From Gluconacetobacter asukensis (GTDB lineage Bacteria > Pseudomonadota > Alphaproteobacteria > Acetobacterales > Acetobacteraceae): a stretch of 64,000 bases of DNA. Below the pieces are notes generated by a model. That model searched no databases, had not been told where the DNA came from, and saw only the letters and a program-made list of their open reading frames with translations. The position numbers and the translations under genes were made by a program. The stretch lies in the NCBI RefSeq assembly GCF_014174375.1, contig NZ_JABEQE010000020.1:1-64000 (forward strand), in the 5' to 3' direction. Numbering within the stretch: the first letter of the stretch is position 1; every line of letters starts with the position of its first letter. Shown here one piece after another: positions 27,006 to 36,077 of this stretch.

Positions 27006-28760
27006 TCAAATCCCGAGCCCGCGCTTCCGCCCGAAATTCCAGTCCACCGCTCCACCCGGCGACAGGGTGCCGGAAACCTGCCGTCCGAGCTTCTGCTCCA
27101 GCGCTGGACGCCACGGCACGAGTTGGAAGCCCAGCCCGTCATCGACCATCGCGAAGCGGCCGGAGGACAGGGCCACCCGCTGGCGATAGACCCCCGAGAC
27201 GATCTCGCCTTCCTTCGCGGGCCGGTGTTCCAGCCCGGTCTGCGCGGCGAGCCGGGCCGCCGCCTGATCGAGATCACGCTGGCGCAGGGTGCCGATCAGG
27301 TCGGGTACGAACACCACCCGCTCGCCCTGTCGCCGGGCCAGCCCCTCGGACGCCAGATGGTCGATCCGCTGCGCCATCGCCTCACGGACCTCGGCCCCGA
27401 AGCCCGCATTGGCCAATGCCGGATCCTTGGCGAGCAACTGGCGGTCGAGCCAGGTCGCACCGGGTGCCGTCACCTGCTCGGCCAGCGTGAAGTCCGAGCG
27501 CGTCGCCAGTGACAGGCGCTGCGTGCCCTTGGCGTCCTCCCAACTCCGGGTCTCGACGATCGCGCCGGTCCTGGCGTCGCCGGTCAGGTCCAGATCGGGG
27601 AAGCGGACATGATGCGTCCGCCCATCGGTCCCCGCGATCACCACATAGCCCGAGCCCTTCAACTCGTCATCCAGCCCACGCTCGACCAGCCGACCAATGA
27701 CGGGATCGGCCAGCGTCTCGCCGTGGATCGCGAAACCCGCAACATCGGGTTCTGCCCCGCCGCCGGACATGGCGCGGTGCATGGTCCTGATGATGTCGCC
27801 CCGGATGGAGAGATCGCGCAGGGTCGCCTCCAGCCCCGGCTTGAGGGTCCAGCGTGCCACCCCGACCTGTTCGGCGAGACCAAGCCCTTCCAGCTTGGTC
27901 GCCCGGCCCACCAGCAGGCGCCGCAGTTGCGGATCTTCGGCACCCGCGCCCGGCCGCAGATCGACGATGCCACCCCCTTCGTCGCTGATGTCCTGCAACG
28001 CGCGATCGAGGCTGGTCCAGCGGTCGGCACCGATTTCGGTCTCCAGGGCGGTGCGGATTTCCTGCTCGCTGCGCGGGCCAAGTTCCAGCGTCACCCGTTC
28101 GGCGGCGCGGTCGTGCATGCCCTGACTTATATAAGCGCGGCTGATCACCAGATCCTTGCCGTCATCGGCCACCCCGCGCACCAGGATGTGGACATGCGGA
28201 TTGTCGGTGTTCCAGTGATCCACCCCGACCCAGTCCAGCTTTGTGCCGAGATCGCGCTCCATGTCCTGCATCAGTTCCCGCGCGAAGCCCCGCAGATCCT
28301 CCATCCGTGCCGCATCCTCGGGCGAGACGATGAAGCGGAAATGGTGCCGGTCGTCTTCGCAGCGCTCTGCGAAGGCCTTGCTGTCCGCTTCGTCGGAACC
28401 GGCATCGAACAGATGGGCCCTGGCGCCGTCGCGGGTCACGCCCTCGCGCCTGAGATAGGCGATGTGCCGGGCGAGCGGCGCCGACCGGAAGCGCGTGCCC
28501 TGCTGACGAACAATGCGCGCCTTGACCACGACCCGACGGGCGTTGCCGCGCAGCCGCATGGACAGCGCCGCACGTCGGCCGCGTCCGAAGCGGGAACCAC
28601 CGCCGCCTCCCCTGCCCTTCGCTCCGAACCGGGTGCCGGTATGACCGGCCCTCTTCGCGGCCCGCATGACCTCACCGACGAAGGATTTCGGTCGTGCGCC
28701 CTGATTGCCATGCCGGATGCGTCCGGGCCGGACAGTCAGGCTGTCATCGCGCGTCGCCAT
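27006..28760 (-). CDS. Conjugative relaxase (MOBP-like, DUF3363 domain)
   Basis: 584 residues from the ATG at 28760 (MATRDDSLTVRPGRIRHG). A Gly/Arg-rich N-terminal stretch precedes the relaxase core: HHFRFIVSPEDAARM, and DHWNTDNPHVHILVRG with the metal-binding His triad (His182, His189, His191). DUF3363 follows to the C-terminus (GRFAMVDDGLGFQLVPWRP). The enzyme nicks oriT and pilots the strand through the coupling protein. The catalytic Tyr is not obvious to me. Together with traG and trb it makes the element self-transmissible in principle. Confidence 0.9.
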   Translation of the reverse strand: MATRDDSLTVRPGRIRHGNQGARPKSFVGEVMRAAKRAGHTGTRFGAKGRGGGGGSRFGRGRRAALSMRLRGNARRVVVKARIVRQQGTRFRSAPLARHIAYLRREGVTRDGARAHLFDAGSDEADSKAFAERCEDDRHHFRFIVSPEDAARMEDLRGFARELMQDMERDLGTKLDWVGVDHWNTDNPHVHILVRGVADDGKDLVISRAYISQGMHDRAAERVTLELGPRSEQEIRTALETEIGADRWTSLDRALQDISDEGGGIVDLRPGAGAEDPQLRRLLVGRATKLEGLGLAEQVGVARWTLKPGLEATLRDLSIRGDIIRTMHRAMSGGGAEPDVAGFAIHGETLADPVIGRLVERGLDDELKGSGYVVIAGTDGRTHHVRFPDLDLTGDARTGAIVETRSWEDAKGTQRLSLATRSDFTLAEQVTAPGATWLDRQLLAKDPALANAGFGAEVREAMAQRIDHLASEGLARRQGERVVFVPDLIGTLRQRDLDQAAARLAAQTGLEHRPAKEGEIVSGVYRQRVALSSGRFAMVDDGLGFQLVPWRPALEQKLGRQVSGTLSPGGAVDWNFGRKRGLGI

Positions 28761-29006
28761 AGCCCGCTCTCCGCTTCGATGTGCGCCTGACGGCGCTCGG
28801 ATCGTTGAAAACATTAGGAAAATTGCGTGGACAGCCGCAGGTGGTGCGTCGTGAGAGGACAAATTCTCCAATCAAACCAACCACATGCAGCCCCGAACGG
28901 GCGCTGCTTTTACCTTGCCGTCCTACCCTCCGTTGCCTGCCTCCCCCCAGCACCCCATCCCCAAGGCACCCATCGCCCGCCAGCGCCCGATGGACCGGAA
29001 CGGGGA
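28761..29006. other. Intergenic space upstream of the relaxase, possible oriT location
   Basis: About 245 bases between the relaxase start and the lytic transglycosylase stop contain no supported gene. The relaxase-proximal half is AT-richer (around 28805-28880) and an imperfect dyad, GCAGCCCC-GAAC-GGGCGCTGC, lies at about 28884-28904. Origins of transfer commonly sit next to the relaxase gene. No nic consensus was identified, so this is positional inference only. Confidence 0.2.
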
Positions 29007-29708
29007 TCATCGGCGTGCTTCCCCCTGCCATGACGCGAGGAACAGACCGGCCGATTGCGGTGCGAGCGCCGTCCAGTCGGTCGGGCGGGCACCGTCGGCA
29101 TGCTCCGGATTGTGCGCACTCTCGCCATGCCGGGACGCACTGCCCGTGCGCAGGAATGACGCCGGAAAGAGGGAAGACTCCTGCCAGGATGGCGCAGCCA
29201 GAGCACTGATCGCTATGTCGTCGACAAGCGGAAGAGCGAGCCGGGCGCTGACCGACGCCACATAGTTCCGCGTCTCGGCAGGCAGCGGCCGGCCGGTCGC
29301 GAGATGATCGTCATAGCGCGCGGGACCGACATTGTAGGCGGCGAGAAATCCCGCCGTACCGTAGCGGTCCCGCATCCAGCGCAGATAAGTGGCACCCGCC
29401 AGGATGTTGTCATGCGGGTCGAACGGATCGTCGCCGAGCCCGAGCGACGTGCGCAAGCTGGCCCATGTTCCGGGCATCACCTGCATGAGCCCCATCGCAC
29501 CCGCCGATGACACGGCCCGCGCATCGCCTCGGCTCTCCGCGTGCAGGACGGCAGCGATCCATGCGGCCGGAATCTGCGCGCGCGTGGCTGCTTCCGCGAT
29601 CATGTCAGCGTATGGATCGGCGACCGCGACATGCTCCGATATCGTCATGGAAACGACCACCGGAAGCACGACACCGAACAGCCGTGGCCCCATTTTACCG
29701 CCGGTCAT
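29007..29708 (-). CDS. Lytic transglycosylase (conjugation-associated)
   Basis: 233 residues. An N-terminal hydrophobic signal segment (RLFGVVLPVVVSMTIS) is followed by the SLT domain: AAVLHAESRGDARAVSSAGAMGLMQVMPGTWASL with catalytic Glu58, then FDPHDNILAGATYLRWMRDRYG and FLAAYNVGP. It opens murein so the Trb channel can cross the cell wall (VirB1/TrbN role). Follows a DUF736 gene and overlaps it by 14 bases. Confidence 0.92.
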   Translation of the reverse strand: MTGGKMGPRLFGVVLPVVVSMTISEHVAVADPYADMIAEAATRAQIPAAWIAAVLHAESRGDARAVSSAGAMGLMQVMPGTWASLRTSLGLGDDPFDPHDNILAGATYLRWMRDRYGTAGFLAAYNVGPARYDDHLATGRPLPAETRNYVASVSARLALPLVDDIAISALAAPSWQESSLFPASFLRTGSASRHGESAHNPEHADGARPTDWTALAPQSAGLFLASWQGEARR

Positions 29709-30033
29709 CGCGCCTTACCGGACGGGTCCAGACCAGATGGAAGGCACGGCCCTGACGATCGGACTGGAACAGATTGGCACGGATCGGCTGCGCCAGCATG
29801 GGATCGTCGAGAACGAGCGAGAGATAGGTGCCCGCCTTCTCGCCGGTGCGCTTCCAGCCTGCGCCGATCTCCGGTCCGGCGTCAGCGTCACCGAGATGGA
29901 CGCGATAATCGGGCGCATGCTCGGCGTCCGACGATGTCGCCGGCACGATCGTCAGTTCGACGTCGAGGGCGAGCGTGCGCAGGCGACCGGCGAAGCCGTC
30001 AGATGTGCGCATAAAGGTTCCGATCTGGGCCAT
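29695..30033 (-). CDS. DUF736 family protein
   Basis: 112 residues from the ATG at 30033. The pattern MAQIGTFMRTSDGFAGRLRTLALDVELTIVP and KAGTYLSLVLDDPMLAQPIRANLF..RAFHLVWTRP matches DUF736, small proteins found almost only in conjugative elements, function unknown. A second paralogue is at 36867-37193. One base separates it from traF upstream; it is part of the traF-DUF736-transglycosylase-relaxase run. Confidence 0.9.
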   Translation of the reverse strand: MAQIGTFMRTSDGFAGRLRTLALDVELTIVPATSSDAEHAPDYRVHLGDADAGPEIGAGWKRTGEKAGTYLSLVLDDPMLAQPIRANLFQSDRQGRAFHLVWTRPVRRDDRR

Positions 30034-30034
30034 A

Positions 30035-30577
30035 TCAGCCTCGTTTCTGGTTGGGGTTGGGAGAAAGCGGTGACGGCATGAGCCACAGCGGCCGCGCGCG
30101 GCCGAGCACCGCATCGACCGGCAGGACGCCGAAATAGCGGCCGTCGAGACTGGTCGGGACTGCCGGATTCATGACGAAGATCTGGCCGGGCAGGACGTGC
30201 CGACAGCCCTGCCAGACCGGCAGCGGACGGCCGCGATGATCGCGAGCCAACGCATCGCCGAGCGGCTTGCCGTCAACCGACACGATGGTGCCGACCCGGC
30301 AGACCAGTTGTCCCGGCAGTGCCGCGACCGGCTTGAGCAGCGGGACACCGAGCGGCAGATAGCCACCGCGCGCCAGCAGCGCGGCCATGTCGGCTGGCGG
30401 CCGGATCGCGATCAGGTCACCGACATGCAATCGGCGCACCGATTGCAGGCGATACAGCCCGACCGGAGTGCTGGCGGTGGCATTCCAGATCAACCACGGC
30501 GTAGGACGGAACACGGCGCCCAGCACGATCGCCATCACCGCGACATAGGTGGTGAGGAACCAACCAAGCCGGCTCAT
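30035..30577 (-). CDS. traF: TraF-type S26 signal peptidase
   Basis: 180 residues from the ATG at 30577. An N-terminal membrane anchor (GWFLTTYVAVMAIVLGAVF) is followed by the S26 catalytic Ser in NATASTPVGLY (Ser36) and the Lys region LLKPVAALPGQLVCRVG, then MNPAVPTSLDGRYFGVLP. TraF peptidases mature and cyclise TrbC pilin in RP4-like systems, fitting the trbC gene here. Overlaps the DUF2840 gene by four bases. Confidence 0.93.
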   Translation of the reverse strand: MSRLGWFLTTYVAVMAIVLGAVFRPTPWLIWNATASTPVGLYRLQSVRRLHVGDLIAIRPPADMAALLARGGYLPLGVPLLKPVAALPGQLVCRVGTIVSVDGKPLGDALARDHRGRPLPVWQGCRHVLPGQIFVMNPAVPTSLDGRYFGVLPVDAVLGRARPLWLMPSPLSPNPNQKRG

Positions 30578-31038
30578 GACACCGCCCTCCGGCGCAGCCA
30601 GGCATGATGGCGATCGCGTGTGTAGGGGCGTGGCGCCTGCCCGGCGAGCATCCGATTGTGCAGATGCCGCCAATGGTCGGGCGCCACGTCGACGGGGTCG
30701 ATGCCGGTCGCCTCGATGCGGTCTATCGCTTCCAGCACCAGACGGACCCTCGGCCAGCCGCTCTGCCGCAGCAGGCTCTCGCCACCGGGGCGCACGAACG
30801 GCACCGTCTGATACGGCTCGCCGGGACGGGTGACGCGCACGATGTCGATGCAGGACACCACCGTGCCGTAATCGTTCGCCGCCCAGCGTAGGAAGGCGAA
30901 CACGGTGTCCGGCGGAAAGCTCAGTATCCGCCGCCGACGATCGAGAACCTGCTCATGGGCGACAGGGCCGAAGCGGATCCAGTGTTCGATACGCTTCTCG
31001 ATCCAGGTGAGTTCGACATGAGCGAGGGTGTCGTTCAT
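30574..31038 (-). CDS. DUF2840 domain protein
   Basis: 154 residues. HVELTWIEKRIEHWIRFG, AFLRWAANDYGTVVSCIDIVR and DPVDVAPDHWRHLHNRMLAG are typical of DUF2840, a protein found beside traF in alphaproteobacterial ICEs; biochemical role unknown. The frame is open upstream to 31365 but starts at 31038, where it overlaps the RHH gene stop by four bases. Confidence 0.88.
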   Translation of the reverse strand: MNDTLAHVELTWIEKRIEHWIRFGPVAHEQVLDRRRRILSFPPDTVFAFLRWAANDYGTVVSCIDIVRVTRPGEPYQTVPFVRPGGESLLRQSGWPRVRLVLEAIDRIEATGIDPVDVAPDHWRHLHNRMLAGQAPRPYTRDRHHAWLRRRAVS

Positions 31039-31277
31039 GGCACATCTCCAGGAGTATCGGGGAACTCGCGGGCCAGCAGGGCGCGCAGCATGTCGGCGAC
31101 GGTCATGCCGCGCTGGAACGCCGCGACCTTGAGCCGCGCGCGCAGCGCCGGCGTGACGTCGATGGTCAGCCGGGCGGTGAAGTGGTTGGCAGCCGCAGGC
31201 TTGTCCGGCGCCTTGACCCAGCGTTCCCGGTCGGCGGGGCGCGACGCGAAGCCGGGTAGCGTGCGACGCTCTGTCAT
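31035..31277 (-). CDS. Small ribbon-helix-helix-like protein near parA
   Basis: 80 residues. The C-terminal half, TARLTIDVTPALRARLKVAAFQRGMTVADMLRALLAREF, is a clear RHH/ParG-like DNA-binding fold, preceded by a flexible basic tail. Centromere-binding partners of ParA with this layout are known (ParG type), so a partition or repressor role is plausible. It is separated from parA by a DNA methyltransferase gene and overlaps it by four bases. Confidence 0.75.
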   Translation of the reverse strand: MTERRTLPGFASRPADRERWVKAPDKPAAANHFTARLTIDVTPALRARLKVAAFQRGMTVADMLRALLAREFPDTPGDVP

Positions 31278-32017
31278 GGCGATATTCCCTCGCCGAGCGG
31301 CAGCACGGACGCGATACGGTCGCGCGCCTTCTGCGCCATGACGGGATCGATCTCGCAGCCGACATAACGCCGGCCGGTCAACCGGCAGGCGACGCCTACG
31401 GCACCAGAGCCAGCGAACCAGTCGCCCACCAGGCCACCCGGCGGGCAGCTCGTGCGGATCAGGATCTCCAGCAACGCCACCGGCTTCTCGGTCGGATGGA
31501 TGGCGCGGCCATGCGTATTGCGGACCGGAATTACGGAGCGCATCAGGCGCGGGCCGCCATCCTCGCTGACGTAATGGCCAGCGTCGATCTGGCCCATATG
31601 CGGCGGCCGATGTTTCCGCCGCACCGTGCGCGCCCGCGCGTCGGACGTGGTCGGAACCACGTTGTAGACGGCACGCCAGGGCGTATCGTCGCGATAGAAC
31701 TGGACAATCAGTTCATGCACGCGCCGGAACCGATCGGCATGGAAGCTGGAATCGTTCTGCTTCTCCCAGACCAGTTCCTGGGCATATTTCCAGCCTACAT
31801 TCCGAAATGCCGCGTTGGATGCGAGAAAGCTCCGCAGCGAGCCGAAAACCCAGAGCGAGCCGCTGGGTTTCAGGGCGGCGAGCGCCTTGCCAGGCCAATC
31901 CGCTATGCGCCGGTCCCATGCGAGCGACGTATCGCCATAGGGGGGATCGACCAGGATCATGTCGTAGGGGCCGTGCCAGGGCATCAGGAGCGCACTGTCG
32001 CCGGTCAGGAGGGTCAT
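31274..32017 (-). CDS. DNA methyltransferase (N4/N6, DPPY type)
   Basis: 247 residues. Catalytic motif DPPYGDTSLAWD (Asp24-Tyr27) near the N-terminus and the SAM-binding FAGSG motif near 200, followed by VGCEIDP: the beta-class order seen in CcrM-like and phage methylases. No restriction partner is adjacent, so it is an orphan methylase that may protect the element on entry or mark its DNA. Coupled by four-base overlaps to parA upstream and the RHH gene downstream. Confidence 0.88.
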   Translation of the reverse strand: MTLLTGDSALLMPWHGPYDMILVDPPYGDTSLAWDRRIADWPGKALAALKPSGSLWVFGSLRSFLASNAAFRNVGWKYAQELVWEKQNDSSFHADRFRRVHELIVQFYRDDTPWRAVYNVVPTTSDARARTVRRKHRPPHMGQIDAGHYVSEDGGPRLMRSVIPVRNTHGRAIHPTEKPVALLEILIRTSCPPGGLVGDWFAGSGAVGVACRLTGRRYVGCEIDPVMAQKARDRIASVLPLGEGISP

Positions 32018-32652
32018 GCCACCAGCCCCCCAATCTCGGCTGTCAGCGCGGCGATTTCGCGGGCGGCAATCCCCTGCGGGCGCAGGTCGCAGACAAGGCG
32101 GCCGGTGCGCGCCATGTCGGCGAACGCGACCCGCTGGCCGATCCGCGCTGCCAGCGCCGCCGGCTCATGCCCCACCAGCGCCAGCCGGGTTTCGCGGGCG
32201 ATCACCGTGCGCGCGGCGCAGCGGTTGAGCACAAAACGGGCCAGCAGGCCGGGACGGAAGAGACGTGCTTCTGCCAGCAGCCGCAGCATCTCGGCCGAGG
32301 CCCAACCGTCGAAGGGCGAAGGCTGCGCCGGGATCAGCACCAGATCAGCGGCCAGCAGGGCGGAGCGCAGCAGTGCCGCTACCCGTGGGGGACCGTCGAT
32401 GACGACGTGATCCACCCCCTGAGCCAGGGCCAGTGCCTCATGGTGCAGCGCGTCGCGCGCCAGTCCGATGACGCCGAACAGCCGTGGCAGTCCCTCCCGC
32501 GCCCGCTGCGCCGACCAGTCCAGCGCCGAGCCCTGCGGGTCGGCGTCGATGACCGTCACGCGCCGGCCTTCCCGAGCCCATTGGCCCGCGAGATGCAGCG
32601 CCAGCGTCGTCTTGCCGACGCCGCCCTTCTGGTTGAGGAAGGCCACGATCAT
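32014..32652 (-). CDS. parA: ParA-family partition ATPase
   Basis: 212 residues from the ATG at 32652 (MIVAFLNQKGGVGKTTLALHL), with the deviant Walker A KGGVGKT at 9-15. TVIDADPQGSALDWS and VVIDGPPRVAALLRSALLAADLVLIPAQPS complete the ATPase. It lacks an N-terminal HTH, so it is the short (type Ib) form. The start overlaps the repA stop by four bases. Secures segregation or stability of the element, with the RHH protein or the ParB-like protein as possible partner. Confidence 0.92.
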   Translation of the reverse strand: MIVAFLNQKGGVGKTTLALHLAGQWAREGRRVTVIDADPQGSALDWSAQRAREGLPRLFGVIGLARDALHHEALALAQGVDHVVIDGPPRVAALLRSALLAADLVLIPAQPSPFDGWASAEMLRLLAEARLFRPGLLARFVLNRCAARTVIARETRLALVGHEPAALAARIGQRVAFADMARTGRLVCDLRPQGIAAREIAALTAEIGGLVA

Positions 32653-33704
32653 GACCCCTCTCCGGGGCTTATCCACGGATCGGAAGGGGTGCCAACATCC
32701 TTAAAGTTAGACTCTTTTAAGTTAGATTCTAAGTTAAGGGCATCATAACCATTTGATTCGACATCCTGATTCGGCGTTTTCTGCAAACGATAGCACGGAT
32801 GCCGTGGCAGTGATGGCACGGATAAATCCACAACTGATAGCACGGATGAATTCACAGCTTGTCCACAGGCGCCTGTGGATAGTTTGACAGGCGCGAAGGC
32901 CAGCATGTCATTGCCATTGCGGTCGGGGCGCACCGACAGCCGATAGCCCGGAAAAGGCTGACGCTTCGCCATCTCGCGCAGTTCGAAGGCAAAGCGGCGA
33001 TATGGGGAAAGACTGGCGGATTTTTCGTAGAGATGGCGCAGGCCGAAGGCCCAGCCCGCACGCTGGCGACCGCCATGCTTGCGCACAATGCGATACAGCC
33101 AGCGCTCCAGGCCGCCTGTGAGGCCAAAATAGGCAGGGTCGATGGTCAGCACGAGCGCGTCATCGAGAACCGCCTGGTAGAACCAGTCGGGCAGGATCAG
33201 TTCGATCACGCGGGTGCGCCCTTCCCGCGCGGTATGCCGTTTCCATTCGTTGATCCAGGAAAAGCGGTGCAGTTGCCCCTTCCCGGTCTGCCGGAGCGAG
33301 GTCTTGATCGTGGTGGATTGCAGCCGATCGAACGCCGCTTCCAGCCGCTCATAATCCCGCGCACTGTCGCCTCGACCGATGAAAGTCAGGATCTCGCGCG
33401 GGCTGGTCACCATCAGCCGGGACGTGCGCCGACCGGCGTCGCGTGCGGCAACGAGATGGCTGGCGGCCCAGATCAGCACGTCGGCATCCCAGATCGTGGC
33501 CATGCCATGTTCGGCAGACGCCTCGACCCGGATGGTGACATCCGGGGTCCGGTAATCGATCGGGACCATGCGAGGGGATTTGGCGAGGCTGAAGAACGGG
33601 AACACCATCAGATCCTGTGCATCACGAGGAGCAAAATCTCCCGCGATAGCGTGGAAGAGTTCCAATTGCTCGCGCTCGGAGCGTGCTCTGCCGGGCGGAG
33701 GCAT
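32649..33704 (-). CDS. repA: Replication initiator protein A (RPA family)
   Basis: 351 residues. DLMVFPFFSLAKSPRMVPIDYRTPDVTIRVEAS..GMATIWDADVLIWAASHLVAARD, then TIKTSLRQ and RWLYRIVRKHGGRQRAGWAFGLRHLYEKSAS are the conserved blocks of RPA-type initiators found on plasmids and in ICEs. It supports either a plasmid or a replicating ICE circle. The C-terminal 60 residues are AT-richer and Asn/Ser-rich, with variable character. Coupled by overlap to the HTH gene before and parA after. Confidence 0.9.
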   Translation of the reverse strand: MPPPGRARSEREQLELFHAIAGDFAPRDAQDLMVFPFFSLAKSPRMVPIDYRTPDVTIRVEASAEHGMATIWDADVLIWAASHLVAARDAGRRTSRLMVTSPREILTFIGRGDSARDYERLEAAFDRLQSTTIKTSLRQTGKGQLHRFSWINEWKRHTAREGRTRVIELILPDWFYQAVLDDALVLTIDPAYFGLTGGLERWLYRIVRKHGGRQRAGWAFGLRHLYEKSASLSPYRRFAFELREMAKRQPFPGYRLSVRPDRNGNDMLAFAPVKLSTGACGQAVNSSVLSVVDLSVPSLPRHPCYRLQKTPNQDVESNGYDALNLESNLKESNFKDVGTPSDPWISPGEGS

Positions 33705-33988
33705 CAGCGGCGACTCCCGCGTGGTGTCGGCGGGATCAGCGGACTTTGCCGCGCCGCCGCCGATACGGTGCCGGCGGTGGTGTCGGAGGTATGGGCGCGT
33801 GCCCCGCTCTCGACCCAGGCCTGCAACTCATCGACCCGATAGACCACGCGGCCGCCGAGCTTCGAGTAGCGCGGTCCGGTGCCGTAAATCCGATGTTTTT
33901 CCAGGGTGCGAATAGAAAGTCCGACGAAGCGCGAGGCATCGGGCGTGCGCAGATAGCGCGGCGGCAGATCGCTGTAATTGGCGGACAT
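33704..33988 (-). CDS. AlpA-like helix-turn-helix protein (excisionase type)
   Basis: 94 residues from the ATG at 33988. PPRYLRTPDASRFVGLSIRTLEKHRIYGTGPRYSKLGGRVVYRVDELQAWVES is the MerR-like HTH_17 fold of AlpA and excisionase DNA-binding proteins. It heads the repA-parA operon with a one-base overlap and probably regulates it or acts as a recombination directionality factor (inference). Confidence 0.9.
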   Translation of the reverse strand: MSANYSDLPPRYLRTPDASRFVGLSIRTLEKHRIYGTGPRYSKLGGRVVYRVDELQAWVESGARAHTSDTTAGTVSAAARQSPLIPPTPRGSRR

Positions 33989-34233
33989 GAGGTGGCTCCG
34001 TGATCGCTGTCTGGGGCCGCGGGACAAATGCGGCCGACGTGGATCACGGTTGTGGATTGGGGAGGACGGACATAGGGCGATGTCGCTGGGCAACGAGATC
34101 GCCCTGGTGATGGCATCGCCGTCGCCAGCGGTTGTCAGTCGCTTCGATCAGCGCCAGTCCGGTTCTGAACCTAAAACTTAGCTAATTGGATTACTTTCTT
34201 GACGAGAGGCTCAGGATAGGATTAGTTAGCCAT

Positions 34234-34575
34234 ATGGCTCACCTTGATCGCATCTTTCATTCCCTGTCGGATAGCACCCGTCGCGCGGTCATTGCGCAGC
34301 TTGCTCATGGCCCGGCCAGCGTCGGCGATCTGGCGCAACGCCATAGCATGGCGCTGCCCAGCTTCATGAAACATGTCCGCGTTCTGGAAGAGAGCGAAAT
34401 CGTCATTTCCCGCAAAATGGGGCGCGTACGCATGTGCCAGTTGCGTCCCGACGCGCTCGCAGTCGCACAAGGCTGGCTCGAACGGGAGCGTCACATTTGG
34501 GAATCCCGCCTGGATCGGCTGGATTCTTTCGTCGAAACACTGGCTGAACAGGACAATACCCATGGACGTAAATGA
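34234..34575 (+). CDS. ArsR/SmtB-family HTH regulator
   Basis: 113 residues from the ATG at 34234. Winged [68 protein letters not shown]. No metal-binding ELCVCDL motif is seen, fitting the group paired with SRPBCC/AHSA1 proteins. An in-frame ATG at 34186 would add 16 unconserved residues. Plus strand, against the backbone direction. Overlaps the SRPBCC gene by 14 bases. Confidence 0.88.
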   Translation: MAHLDRIFHSLSDSTRRAVIAQLAHGPASVGDLAQRHSMALPSFMKHVRVLEESEIVISRKMGRVRMCQLRPDALAVAQGWLERERHIWESRLDRLDSFVETLAEQDNTHGRK

Positions 34576-35029
34576 CCAACTCGACCTCGTCCTCGAACGC
34601 ACGGTCAAGGCCAGCCCAGCCCAACTGTGGCGTGCCTGGACGGAACCAGATCTGCTGATGCAATGGTTCGCGCCACGGCCCTATGGCGTGGCCAAGGCCG
34701 AAATCGACCTCGTGCCGGGCGGTACGTTCAATGTGGTGATGCGTTCGCCGGACGGTGTGGCTTTCCCGGAAAAGCCAGGCTGCATCCTTGTGGTGGAGCC
34801 GGAACGGCGTCTGGTCTGGACCGACGGTCTGGGCCCGCAGTTCCGACCGAATGCCGAAGCCTTCATGACGGCGGAGATCACGATGGAGCCAGTGCCCGGC
34901 GGCACGCGTTATCGCGCCCTCGTACGCCACAAGAACGCGCAGGATCGGGCGAAGCACGAAGAAATGGGGTTCTTCCAGGGATGGGGCACCTGCCTGACCC
35001 AGTTGGAGGAACTTGCCGCGCAGATCTGA
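34562..35029 (+). CDS. SRPBCC (AHSA1/START-like) family protein
   Basis: 155 residues: [57 protein letters not shown], and a C-terminal helix [23 protein letters not shown]. These helix-grip proteins bind hydrophobic ligands; the ArsR-SRPBCC two-gene module is widespread and of unknown ligand. Probable cargo between the repA operon and the DUF2285 gene. A nested hairpin follows at 35080-35142. Confidence 0.88.
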   Translation: MDVNDQLDLVLERTVKASPAQLWRAWTEPDLLMQWFAPRPYGVAKAEIDLVPGGTFNVVMRSPDGVAFPEKPGCILVVEPERRLVWTDGLGPQFRPNAEAFMTAEITMEPVPGGTRYRALVRHKNAQDRAKHEEMGFFQGWGTCLTQLEELAAQI

Positions 35030-35079
35030 ACTAAAGCTGCGACGGCTCGCTGCCCTCGACAAAAAGAGTAACCGTGAAC

Positions 35080-35142
35080 CAGCGGCCTCAAGGCAACCGA
35101 CCGCTATCGGGCAGATTTGTCCCGATAGCGGATAGGCCGCTG
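35080..35142. repeat. Nested inverted repeat (cruciform-like) after the ArsR-SRPBCC module
   Basis: The inner stem is a perfect 11-bp dyad (CCGCTATCGGG at 35101 with CCCGATAGCGG at 35121, nine-base loop). An outer 9-bp stem (CAGCGGCCT at 35080 with AGGCCGCTG at 35134) encloses it. It lies in a 140-base gap between convergent genes. It could end transcription from both sides or mark the edge of the inserted module. Confidence 0.6.
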
Positions 35143-35173
35143 CCCACGGGTGCAGGTGTTTGGGCGACGATCG

Positions 35174-35945
35174 CTACACCCGTCCTCTATAAGGATGCAA
35201 CAACAGGCGCCGATAGCCGCCCCTTACCATTCCCTGCCCGAGTTGCACCAACCGCTTGATGCGATCACGCGCGTCATGCGAGATCCAGGATCGATCTGAC
35301 AGATCGATCCCACCGGGCAGGATGCAGGCCAAATCACGGTAAGAAGCCCCCTCTGCCCGACCGTCCAGAGCACGGAGCGCAAGGATCAGCCGTCTGGTCC
35401 GTTCGGACGACAGGGTAGCCGGATTGGGGCCAGGGCGCCTGCCTGTCATCGCACGCCAGAGCCGTAAAGCAGCCTGGACGCGCACTTCGAACAGCGCGTC
35501 GAACGGCAAGACGACAGACGGCATATCCATGCCGGCCGCCACAACATGCAGGCGGAGAAGAGCACCTGAACGCTGGATCAGCACGTCACCCGTCTGATCT
35601 GCTGACACTCCGATGAACACGGAGGCGAGCGGTGGGTGATCCGGGTCAGCCAGACCGGCCGGAAGATCCGCCAGCGCGATCACACCCGGCAGCACCGCAG
35701 CGGTCCATAAGGCAGAGCGCGGGTTCAAGGCAGTGCGCACACTTTCGAAATCGCAACCCCCAGCGCCGGGCGAACGCCTCGGCATCTGGCTGCATCAGGA
35801 CGCCCCGGCGCGTGGCGCGCTGAAGGGCGGCACGCTCGCGCATAAAGTCGCGGTTACGGCTGACAAATTGCAAGGCAAAGGCAGGGGCGTCGAGCGACCG
35901 CAGGCCCTCGTACGCGCCCGCCGACCGCCAGGTGGCGCGGCTCAT
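35174..35945 (-). pseudogene. DUF2285 family protein, split by a single-base frameshift
   Basis: The N-terminal domain starts at the ATG at 35945 (MSRATWRSAGAYEGLRSLDAPAFALQFVSRNRDFMRE..ARRWG), typical of the transcriptional-regulator-like half. The C-terminal DUF2285 half (LILALRALDGRAEGASYRDLACIL..WISHDARDRIKRLVQLGQGMVRGGYRRLLLHP) lies in another frame, open from 35785. The switch falls at or just after a run of five G (plus-strand C run at 35757-35761): one base fewer or more there joins the two frames as RRWGCDFESV. A real mutation, a sequencing error, or slippage are all possible. Confidence 0.75.
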
Positions 35946-36077
35946 GGCGTCGTCTCCGATGCGTAACGGGTGGGAACAGGGCAAGCACTTGCTCGCGAGA
36001 GTATGCCAGACCGTCCCGTTGCCCGCTACGCCCCGGCCATGCAACAGGTCTTGCGGATCACGCAACGATTCAGGGTG

